Assembly (NCBI GenBank): GCA_948467695.1
Contig: CAOKFJ010000116.1
Location: 1-6,261 of the forward strand
Length of the DNA stretch: 6,261 bases
DNA from: an uncultured Allobaculum sp.
Lineage (GTDB): Bacteria; Bacillota_I; Bacilli_A; Erysipelotrichales; Erysipelotrichaceae
Direction of reading: 5' to 3'
Below, in pieces: positions 1 to 4,891 of this stretch. The notes under the pieces are model-generated. The model did not search any database. It saw only the letters and a program-made list of their open reading frames with translations, and was not told where the DNA came from. A program made the translations under genes and the position numbers. Position 1 is the first letter of the stretch; each line of letters begins with the position of its first letter.

Positions 1-252
1 CCAGCGATGCCTCTTTCGGAAGTCGCCGGCTTCGCGGTTGGCATTGTTCCGGAAGGTGTGTACTGGGATGAAGAACACCCGAGTATCCGCTTCATCATTC
101 TGATGTGTCCGTCGCACCGCAGCAATGAAGGTCTCAAATACATCACCAAAGCGCTCGTCGACTTCATCGACGAAACGCAGCTTCAAAGCAACGTGCTGAA
201 CAACCCGACATTTGAGCAGTTTGAAATTGCTCTCAAACCGCTGATCAAATAA
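1..252 (+). CDS. C-terminal end of a PTS-regulated transcriptional regulator (PRD/EIIA-2 domain), partial
   Basis: The frame is open from the first base and ends at TAA 250-252, so 83 C-terminal residues are visible. They look like the second half of a fructose/mannitol-type EIIA domain: a VYWDEEHPSIRFIIL strand (the family's 'i.W....V.lI.ll' pattern), then helices around LKYITKALVDFI and a closing FEQFEIALKPLI segment. In BglG/LicR/CelR-type regulators this domain is the last module, after helix-turn-helix and two PRD domains. The phosphorylatable His of the domain would lie just left of the window. The gene sits 102 bp before a lactose/cellobiose-type EIIA gene, and in streptococcal cel operons the regulator CelR holds that position. 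The expected role is sugar-dependent activation of this operon (inference). A free-standing EIIA-2 protein is an alternative that cannot be excluded. An ATG at base 7 is probably internal, not the start. Confidence 0.75.
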   Translation, partial: PAMPLSEVAGFAVGIVPEGVYWDEEHPSIRFIILMCPSHRSNEGLKYITKALVDFIDETQLQSNVLNNPTFEQFEIALKPLIK

Positions 253-269
253 GCATCCGCTATATGATC

Positions 270-298
270 AGCACCGGTGCTTGTTTGATCAAAACAAG
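270..298. repeat. Two adjacent dyads between regulator and EIIA genes
   Basis: A perfect 12-bp palindrome, AGCACCGGTGCT (270-281), runs into a second inverted repeat with arms CTTGTTT (280-286) and AAACAAG (292-298) around a 5-nt centre. TGATCA occurs at 242-247, 265-270 and 286-291. There is no T-run, so this is not a classical terminator. It could be an operator or an intercistronic RNA structure. No convincing promoter is seen in this 102-bp gap, so read-through from the regulator gene is the simplest reading. Confidence 0.4.
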
Positions 299-354
299 TC
301 ACCGATCACTCCAGACAGCAGCCTGATGCTTCGACCACGAAAGGAATTCTTATT

Positions 355-705
355 ATGGCCAAGATGGATAACGAACAATCCCAGCTTGTAGCCTTCACCA
401 TTATTTCCTACAGCGGCATGGCACGCGCCCTCGTTCACGAGGCAATGGATGCTATGCGTCAGGGCGACTTCGCTCTCGCCGACGAAAAGATGGATGAAGC
501 TGACAAGCAGCTTGTTGAAGCACACAAAGCACAGACAGATCTTCTTCACCAGTTTGCTAACGGTGTCGAGATCGAAATCCAGATCATCATGGTGCATGCA
601 CAGGATCACCTGATGACTACCATGACACTTAAAGAAATGGCTGAAGAAATGAAGAAGGTTTATACCGACCTCAACGAGCTGAAAGCCATCGTTCAATCAA
701 AGTAA
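355..705 (+). CDS. celC: PTS lactose/cellobiose-family EIIA component
   Basis: This 116-residue soluble protein is about the usual length for the family. Phospho-HPr phosphorylates it, and it passes the phosphate to the EIIB of the same transporter. The family signature is clear: IISYSGMARALVHEAM near the N-terminus (about 16-31), GDFALADEKMDEAD (37-50), EAHKAQTDLL (55-64), and the active-site block VHAQDHLMT (80-88). His81 is the predicted phosphorylation site. Asp84 matches the Asp that coordinates the metal at the centre of the trimer in lactose EIIA. The fold is a three-helix bundle forming a homotrimer (family knowledge). The ATG at 355 is chosen because GAAAGGA (339-345) lies 9 nt upstream; the in-frame ATG at 364 would be too far away. 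Neighbours point to cellobiose or other beta-glucosides, although lactose or chitobiose EIIA proteins look alike. The symbol follows both E. coli and streptococcal cel naming. Confidence 0.95.
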   Translation: MAKMDNEQSQLVAFTIISYSGMARALVHEAMDAMRQGDFALADEKMDEADKQLVEAHKAQTDLLHQFANGVEIEIQIIMVHAQDHLMTTMTLKEMAEEMKKVYTDLNELKAIVQSK

Positions 706-706
706 C

Positions 707-732
707 AGCCGCTTCTCCCTTGTGAAGCTGCT
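707..732 (+). other. Intercistronic hairpin between EIIA and the membrane-protein gene
   Basis: Arms at 707-715 and 724-732 pair over nine positions with one C/T mismatch around an 8-nt loop. The structure starts two bases after the EIIA stop and ends before the next ribosome binding site (AAAGGA, 738-743). No T-run follows, so it is unlikely to terminate. Hairpins placed like this often protect or set processing of the upstream message (inference). Confidence 0.4.
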
Positions 733-752
733 TCAGGAAAGGAAAAGCTCTC

Positions 753-1283
753 ATGAGTAAACGCAATCGAATCAAAACCGCCAGGGCAGTTGAACCTCAG
801 GATACGATGACTCAACGCCGTATCCGCTCGCTGACCACCCTTTACTACAACCGTTTCATGCTCGTCCGGTACACCTGTGCCGCCTGCTTCTTTGGCAATT
901 TCTTCCTGGTCTACCTGACATGGGGCACCTGGATCGGTTTTGTCGCTCTCGCGCTCATGATCCTCGCTCTTCCCGCCTTCTGGCAGCTTGGAACCATGTT
1001 TGGCAAAAGCAAAGTCAAATACCAGTGGATCAAACTGTACACGCCAGTTCAGTGGGTGTTCAACGCCGCACTGTTTGTACTGATCTGGACAGTTCCAATG
1101 ACGCAGGTCTTCCCGTTCTTTTCCGATACTCCAATTGGAAGAGCAACGGCAGCAGCCTTCGTCGGTATTGGTCTGATCATGCTTACGCTCTCCAACCTGA
1201 GACTGCATAAGATCGACAGCAATACAGACAAAACTTTCCGTCAGATCAAATTCTACGAAGAGAAATACAATCTCACGATCTGA
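753..1283 (+). CDS. Uncharacterised four-helix membrane protein of the cel operon (CelX-like)
   Basis: This 176-residue protein has no function I can name. The N-terminus is very basic and polar (1-30). Four hydrophobic segments follow at roughly 36-56, 58-76, 97-117 and 130-148, then a charged C-terminal tail (150-176). Positive residues cluster at the N-terminus, in the 84-95 loop (GKSKVKYQWIK) and at LRLHK (149-153), which predicts both ends in the cytoplasm. The segment YYNRFMLVRY (31-40) just before helix 1 is a likely family motif. ATG 753 is supported by AAAGGA at 738-743, 9 nt away. The gene lies between EIIA and EIIC, where streptococcal cel operons carry an unnamed protein called CelX (recalled synteny; no alignment was made). 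A role in permease assembly, stability or activity is plausible but unproven. No EIIB features are present: no soluble fold and no N-terminal phosphocysteine motif. Confidence 0.85.
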   Translation: MSKRNRIKTARAVEPQDTMTQRRIRSLTTLYYNRFMLVRYTCAACFFGNFFLVYLTWGTWIGFVALALMILALPAFWQLGTMFGKSKVKYQWIKLYTPVQWVFNAALFVLIWTVPMTQVFPFFSDTPIGRATAAAFVGIGLIMLTLSNLRLHKIDSNTDKTFRQIKFYEEKYNLTI

Positions 1284-1295
1284 TCCATCGGCATA

Positions 1296-1309
1296 TGACA
1301 GCTCTGTCA
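1296..1309. repeat. Short perfect dyad just after the membrane-protein gene
   Basis: TGACAG and CTGTCA face each other across two bases, 12 bp after the stop codon. The 2-nt centre suits a DNA operator better than an RNA hairpin. It opens the 247-bp gap before EIIC (1284-1530). No good -35/-10 pair was found in that gap, so its role is unknown. Confidence 0.3.
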
Positions 1310-1380
1310 AACCCGACATCTGGGGATTGGCTCTGTTTCTTATCCTCGAACTCAAATCCTTTCTGATTTTCTGCGGACAT

Positions 1381-1403
1381 AAAAAAACCGCCCGGCAAGG
1401 CGG
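1381..1403 (-). terminator. Terminator-like hairpin oriented for minus-strand transcription
   Basis: CCGCC (1388-1392) pairs with GGCGG (1399-1403) around a 6-nt loop, and seven A residues (1381-1387) precede it. On the minus strand this reads as a GC stem followed by seven U, the form of an intrinsic terminator. On the + strand no T-run follows, so reading from the membrane-protein gene into EIIC should not stop here. No minus-strand gene is visible to need it. It may stop antisense transcription or be a decayed bidirectional terminator. Confidence 0.45.
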
Positions 1404-1500
1404 CCTGAGAAAAAACTTAGACAACCTCAGTATAGCATCCAATATGGAAATCAGAATATGTTGCTGAACAAGTTCACAACATTCACCAAAACGCACAACC

Positions 1501-1517
1501 GTACGACCCGATCGTAC
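1501..1517 (+). other. Hairpin abutting the EIIC ribosome binding site
   Basis: GTACGA (1501-1506) and TCGTAC (1512-1517) are perfect arms around a 5-nt loop. The next bases are the EIIC Shine-Dalgarno sequence AAAGGA (1518-1523), 7 nt before ATG 1531. The stem ends exactly where the ribosome site begins, so it could influence translation or mRNA processing (inference). It could also be a DNA operator. The inner arm sequence GTACG/CGTAC recurs in the terminator stem at 3170-3191. Confidence 0.4.
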
Positions 1518-1530
1518 AAAGGACAACTCT

Positions 1531-2886
1531 ATGCAAAAAATATTCGATTTCCTCGACAAATACCTGATGGGGCCCATGGGCAAACTGTCGCAGAAACAGT
1601 TCGTCCGCGCCATCATGGCAGCCGGTATCGGAACCATTCCATTTACAATCATTGGTTCCGCATTTCTGATTCTCAACATCCTTCCGGATGTATTCCCTGT
1701 TCTTGACGGTATCTGGGCTGCATCTTTCGACAAACTCCAGAACCTTTATATGACAGCCAATACCTTCACCATGGGTTCTCTGGCTCTCTACTTCAACATC
1801 ATCATGGGTTACGAACTCACCAAGATCAAAGCCAAAGAGTTCAACCTCAACCTCTCCGCTCTCAACGGCGCGCTTCTTTCCATGATGGCATTCCTGATGA
1901 CTATCGTTGAAATGGCCGTTGTTGAAGGTACTTACGCCATGGTTGAAGGCGAAGGCTATATCAGCGGTATCGCCTATGGCAGCTTTGCCAACCGTCTTGG
2001 CACTTCCGGTATCTTCACCGGTATCCTGATGGCGACTCTGGCTGTATACCTGTACAAAGTCTGCGTGCAGAAAAACTGGACTGTCAGACTCCCGGATGTC
2101 GTGCCTGATGGTGTAAGCCGCGCATTCACCGCTCTGGTTCCCTGCGCAGTCATCGCTTTCACTGTACTGATCCTCAATGGCCTGCTTCTGCTTACCGGTT
2201 ACGATCTGTTCAGCATCATCGCCATTCCTTTTGGCTTTGTCGGACAGATTGCCGATACATGGTACGGCGTTCTGATCATCAACCTTCTGATCCATGGCCT
2301 GTGGGCTGTCGGCATTCACGGTGCCAACATCCTCTCCGCTTTCTATCAGCCGTTTACGCTCGCCAACTTTGCGCACAACGCTGAAATCATGACCGGCGCA
2401 GCGACTGGCAAATACGCTACCTTCGCTGGTGAATTCCAGAACATGTTCGTTGTCTGCGGCGGTTCCGGCGCGACACTCGGCATGTGCCTCTGGATGGCAT
2501 TCCTGTCCAAATCCGAACAGCTCAAAGCGCTTGGCGTAGCTTCTGTACCTGCCGGCATCTTCAACATCAACGAACCGCTGATCTTCGGTGTGCCCATCAT
2601 CTACAACCCGAACCTGATCGTTCCGTTCATCCTGGCTCCGACAGCTGCTTCCATGATCGCCTACTTCGGCATTTCGAGCGGCATGTTCCCGCCTGTTATC
2701 GCCAACGTTCCCTGGCCGACTCCGGCTCTGCTTGGCGGATTCATCGGTACCGGCGGAAACTGGATGGGTGCTGTACTCTCGCTGATCTGCGTCGTCGTAG
2801 CTTTCCTGATCTACTGGCCGTTCCTCAAGAAATACGACAAACAGCTGGTTGCTGAAGAAAAAGCAGCAGCTGCAGCAGCTGAATAA
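1531..2886 (+). CDS. celB: PTS lactose/cellobiose-family permease, EIIC component
   Basis: This 451-residue integral membrane protein forms the sugar channel of the PTS transporter and presents bound sugar to phospho-EIIB for phosphorylation. Length and layout fit the family. The N-terminus FLDKYLMGPMGKLSQKQFVRAIMAG is typical, and many hydrophobic helices follow. The GIHG motif (His263) and the FNINEP motif (Glu348) lie about 85 residues apart, like the His and Glu that bind sugar in the crystallised chitobiose EIIC (family knowledge). PWPTPALLGGFIGTGGNW (about 394-411) is a late family segment. ATG 1531 has AAAGGA 7 nt upstream. The protein carries no EIIA or EIIB domain, so it needs separate partners: EIIA is at 355-705, and EIIB is not in the window. 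The C-terminus ends in six alanines coded by a tandem 9-bp repeat. Neighbours suggest cellobiose or related beta-glucosides. The same subunit is called celD in streptococci and chbC or licC elsewhere. Confidence 0.95.
   Translation: MQKIFDFLDKYLMGPMGKLSQKQFVRAIMAAGIGTIPFTIIGSAFLILNILPDVFPVLDGIWAASFDKLQNLYMTANTFTMGSLALYFNIIMGYELTKIKAKEFNLNLSALNGALLSMMAFLMTIVEMAVVEGTYAMVEGEGYISGIAYGSFANRLGTSGIFTGILMATLAVYLYKVCVQKNWTVRLPDVVPDGVSRAFTALVPCAVIAFTVLILNGLLLLTGYDLFSIIAIPFGFVGQIADTWYGVLIINLLIHGLWAVGIHGANILSAFYQPFTLANFAHNAEIMTGAATGKYATFAGEFQNMFVVCGGSGATLGMCLWMAFLSKSEQLKALGVASVPAGIFNINEPLIFGVPIIYNPNLIVPFILAPTAASMIAYFGISSGMFPPVIANVPWPTPALLGGFIGTGGNWMGAVLSLICVVVAFLIYWPFLKKYDKQLVAEEKAAAAAAE
2863..2880 (+). 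repeat. Tandem 9-bp repeat coding the poly-alanine tail of EIIC
   Basis: GCAGCAGCT occurs twice back to back (2863-2871, 2872-2880) and encodes six alanines just before the final Glu and stop. Gain or loss of a unit would stay in frame and only change tail length, so the tail is probably not critical for transport. Confidence 0.7.
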
Positions 2887-3007
2887 ACCATCCTTCCGTA
2901 TCTATTTAGATTTATCTATCCCGATTGATCCAATCTCAATCATCTTTGAATTTCTTATCTCAATTGCTCAACCCATATTCCTGAACCATTTACACAAGAT
3001 CCAAATC

Positions 3008-3037
3008 GTCTGCAGGAAATCGCCCGTTCCTGCAGAC
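3008..3037. repeat. 11-bp perfect inverted repeat between EIIC and GH1 genes
   Basis: GTCTGCAGGAA (3008-3018) and TTCCTGCAGAC (3027-3037) are exact reverse complements around an 8-base centre. No T-run follows, so it is not a standard terminator. As DNA it could be an operator for the local regulator; as RNA it would form a stable 3' hairpin protecting the EIIC message. It lies 121 bp after the EIIC stop and about 240 bp before the GH1 start. Confidence 0.55.
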
Positions 3038-3059
3038 ATCTCTCAGCGCATGCTGAAAT

Positions 3060-3087
3060 CAGACATCATATTTCTCTCTAATACAAT
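3060..3087 (+). promoter_or_regulatory. Candidate promoter upstream of the GH1 leader
   Basis: CAGACA (3060-3065, four of six -35 positions) and TACAAT (3082-3087, five of six -10 positions) are 16 bp apart. The start of transcription would fall near 3094, giving a leader of about 180 nt that contains the terminator at 3170-3198. The region is AT-rich, so a chance match is possible. Confidence 0.3.
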
Positions 3088-3169
3088 CCAAAACCATTTG
3101 TTTCCTACAACTGTTTTTGACTCAACCGAACCGGCAGACCAATCGCCCTCAAATCTGCACTGGTTACAC

Positions 3170-3198
3170 AGGTACGGCTTCGGTCGTACCTTTTCTTT
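3170..3198 (+). terminator. Intrinsic terminator with UUCG tetraloop, upstream of GH1
   Basis: Arms at 3170-3178 and 3183-3191 pair over nine positions (one G-U) around a TTCG loop closed by C-G, an extra-stable tetraloop. TTTCTTT follows directly. It can end transcripts coming from EIIC. It lies only 76 nt before the GH1 ATG, so it either insulates GH1 or acts as a regulated attenuator. A nine-pair alternative helix (3125-3133 with 3175-3184, one bulge) would break it. Confidence 0.8.
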
Positions 3199-3201
3199 GG
3201 C

Positions 3202-3229
3202 TTGCTGACACAATCGGCAGCCATACGAT
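3202..3229 (+). promoter_or_regulatory. Weak candidate promoter between terminator and GH1
   Basis: TTGCTG (3202-3207) and TACGAT (3224-3229) are 16 bp apart, with three and four of six consensus matches. The position, just past the terminator and about 45 bp before the GH1 start, is what an independent GH1 promoter would need. The match is weak. Confidence 0.25.
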
Positions 3230-3262
3230 CTGCTCAACGCGCTTTTGCGCTCACAAAAAATG

Positions 3263-3268
3263 AAGGAG
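3263..3268 (+). promoter_or_regulatory. Ribosome binding site that fixes the GH1 start
   Basis: AAGGAG lies 6 nt before ATG 3275. In-frame ATGs at 3245 and 3260 would lie upstream of or overlap this site, so the start at 3275 is preferred. A small GCGC-TTTT-GCGC hairpin (3239-3250) lies just upstream. Confidence 0.8.
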
Positions 3269-3274
3269 ACTCTC

Positions 3275-4696
3275 ATGAAAAACGAAACTCTCGCACCTTT
3301 CCCCAAGAATTTCTTCTGGGGCGCATCCTCTTCCGCCTATCAGGTGGAAGGTGCAAACCTTGAAGACGGCAAAGGACCGTCCTGCCAGGATGTCAAGGAA
3401 GTCCCTGCCGGCACTTCTGATCTGACCGTCTGCGCCGATTTCTATCATCACTACAAAGAAGACATCGCCCTCATGGCGGAAATGGGATTCAAATCCTACC
3501 GTTTCTCCATCGCCTGGACTCGCATTCTTCCCGAAGGCACCGGCGAAATCAACCAGAAAGGCATCGACTTCTACAACAACGTTATCGATGAATGCCTCAA
3601 ATACGGCATTGAACCGATCGTCACTATGTTCCACTTCGACATGCCCGCAGCCCTCGACAAACGCGGCAGCTGGTCCAATCCCGAATCTGTAGAATGGTTC
3701 GTCAACTTCGCCAGCATCCTCTTCCAGAGCTTCGGCGATCGCGTAAAATACTGGCTCACCATCAACGAGCAGAACATGCTCACTCTTGTCGGACCCGTCA
3801 TCGGTACCATGTGCATTCCCGAAGGCACTGAAAATGTCCTCAAGGAAATCTACCAGCAGAACCACCACATGCTCGTTGCGCAGGCAAAAGCGATGGTGCT
3901 CTGCCATGAAATGCTCCCCGAAGCAAAAATCGGACCTGCTCCCAATATCTCTCTGGTTTATCCCGCTTCCTGCAAACCGGAAGATGTCATTGCAGCACAG
4001 AACTTCAACGCTGTCCGCAACTGGCTGTATCTCGACATGGCTGTAAACGGTGTTTACAACAACCTCGTCTGGGCATGGCTCGGCAAATACGATGCGCAGC
4101 CGACTTTCGCTGAAGGCGACAAAGAAGCAATGAAGAACGCTCATCCTGATTTCATCGGTTTCAACTACTACAACACCGCTACCGTTGCCGAAGAAGATGG
4201 CAGCGTAGCATTCAATCCGGTTGGCGGCGACCAGCAGAATTCCGATGGTCTTGCCGGCATGTACAAAACCGTGCGCAACGAAAACCTCGGCAAAACCGAA
4301 TTCGGCTGGGAAATCGATCCTGTCGGCTTCCGTGCGACGATCCGCGAAATGTACTCCCGCTACCGTCTGCCGATGCTCGTTACCGAAAACGGTCTTGGCG
4401 CATACGACACGCTGACGGAAGATGGCAAAGTTCATGATTCCTACCGCATCCACTACCTCCAGGATCATATTCATCAGCTTCAGGAAGCCATCACTGACGG
4501 ATGCGAAATGATGGGCTACAACCCCTGGAGTGCTATCGATCTGATCTCCACTCATGAAGGCATGCGCAAACGCTACGGCTTCATCTATGTCGACCGTGAC
4601 GAATTTGATCTCAAAACCATGAAGCGCTATAAAAAAGACTCCTTCGAATGGTATAAGAAAGTCATCGCGACCAACGGCGCGGATCTTTCCGAATAA
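3275..4696 (+). CDS. 6-phospho-beta-glucosidase, glycoside hydrolase family 1
   Basis: This cytoplasmic 473-residue enzyme should cleave 6'-phospho-beta-glucosides delivered by the PTS, giving glucose 6-phosphate plus glucose or an aglycone. Family 1 marks are clear: N-terminal signature FFWGASSSAYQVEGA (13-27), the acid/base glutamate in TINEQN (Glu165), a GFNYYN block (295-300), and the nucleophile in VTENG (Glu371). Near the C-terminus Ser425, Lys432 and Tyr434 (S-x6-K-x-Y in ISTHEGMRKRYGFIYVD) match the phosphate-binding trio known from 6-phospho-beta-galactosidase LacG. Thr426 follows Ser425 where LacG has Trp429, which favours gluco- over galacto-substrates (inference). Length is normal and no signal peptide is seen. 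The start is chosen from the AAGGAG site. An intrinsic terminator and possible promoters precede the gene, and a strong terminator follows. Synonyms in related loci include bglA and celA. The exact aglycone range (cellobiose, arbutin, salicin, gentiobiose) cannot be read from sequence. Confidence 0.93.
   Translation: MKNETLAPFPKNFFWGASSSAYQVEGANLEDGKGPSCQDVKEVPAGTSDLTVCADFYHHYKEDIALMAEMGFKSYRFSIAWTRILPEGTGEINQKGIDFYNNVIDECLKYGIEPIVTMFHFDMPAALDKRGSWSNPESVEWFVNFASILFQSFGDRVKYWLTINEQNMLTLVGPVIGTMCIPEGTENVLKEIYQQNHHMLVAQAKAMVLCHEMLPEAKIGPAPNISLVYPASCKPEDVIAAQNFNAVRNWLYLDMAVNGVYNNLVWAWLGKYDAQPTFAEGDKEAMKNAHPDFIGFNYYNTATVAEEDGSVAFNPVGGDQQNSDGLAGMYKTVRNENLGKTEFGWEIDPVGFRATIREMYSRYRLPMLVTENGLGAYDTLTEDGKVHDSYRIHYLQDHIHQLQEAITDGCEMMGYNPWSAIDLISTHEGMRKRYGFIYVDRDEFDLKTMKRYKKDSFEWYKKVIATNGADLSE
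4042..4058. promoter_or_regulatory. Cre-like inverted repeat inside the GH1 gene
   Basis: TGTAAAC (4042-4048) and GTTTACA (4052-4058) are perfect arms across GGT. The left half with CG resembles the catabolite-control (CcpA) cre consensus, but the whole site is 17 bp rather than the usual 14-16, so the arms are spaced too far apart. It codes Ala-Val-Asn-Gly-Val-Tyr and may be chance. Confidence 0.2.
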
Positions 4697-4754
4697 ATCT
4701 CAGACATTTGTTCACTCTACGAACCAGTCGTTTCAGTCACATTCAGACATTGAT

Positions 4755-4785
4755 AAAGCAGTCGGACCATTCCGGCTGCTTTTTT
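4755..4785 (+). terminator. Strong intrinsic terminator after GH1
   Basis: A stem of 10 to 12 pairs (4755-4766 with 4771-4782, one G-T) closes a CCAT loop, and six T residues (4780-4785) end it. It marks the end of the beta-glucoside locus and separates it from the downstream transporter gene. Confidence 0.9.
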
Positions 4786-4875
4786 ACCTCCATTCTCTTT
4801 TTTAATCTGCTTTGTACAGCGTTGCCCGCATTGTCCTTTAATCGCGATATAGCAAAACCAATTTGTTCACGGTCG

Positions 4876-4884
4876 TGTTACAAT
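4876..4884 (+). promoter_or_regulatory. Extended -10 promoter of the BrnQ gene, possibly giving a leaderless mRNA
   Basis: TGT-TACAAT is a TGn extended -10 with five of six consensus bases. Only seven bases (4885-4891) separate it from ATG 4892, so transcription would start at or within a base of the start codon. No -35 is visible at the right spacing, which extended -10 promoters tolerate. Confidence 0.5.
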
Positions 4885-4891
4885 TAACCGC

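Noticed and set aside
1417..1445. Possible promoter TTAGAC to CAATAT before EIIC
   Set aside because: Only about half the consensus bases match and no extended -10 is present, so it is not better than chance.
1458..1706. + strand frame of 82 codons starting before EIIC, with a GGAAA 7 nt upstream
   Set aside because: Most of it overlaps the EIIC start out of frame, and its translation is Arg/His/Thr-rich without a domain. A leader peptide role is possible but unsupported.
693..1733. Long minus-strand open frame (346 codons) opposite the membrane-protein gene and EIIC start
   Set aside because: It covers two well-supported + strand genes and a gap. Its composition is rich in Arg, Ser, Cys and Glu without domain signs, and it is a mirror of the sense codon bias.
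2849..3208. + strand frame of 119 codons running from the EIIC end through the gap before GH1
   Set aside because: It begins out of frame inside EIIC, has no ribosome site, and runs through the hairpins and the terminator. It is open because the gap is pyrimidine-rich and poor in stop codons.
3245..3274. Upstream ATG at 3245 as the GH1 start
   Set aside because: It would add ten residues not typical of the family and lies before the AAGGAG site that is correctly spaced for ATG 3275.
3043..3306. Minus-strand open frame whose translation has two CxxC pairs (CRLC and CNQC, 14 residues apart), like a small zinc ribbon
   Set aside because: It runs through the intrinsic terminator and GH1 ribosome site and starts at a TTG inside GH1. 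The CxxC-rich part is encoded by the terminator region, so it is most likely a coincidence.
3251..4555. Long minus-strand open frame (434 codons) opposite GH1
   Set aside because: The sense strand carries an unmistakable GH1 enzyme with catalytic residues; the antisense frame has no recognisable motifs and is a codon-bias shadow.
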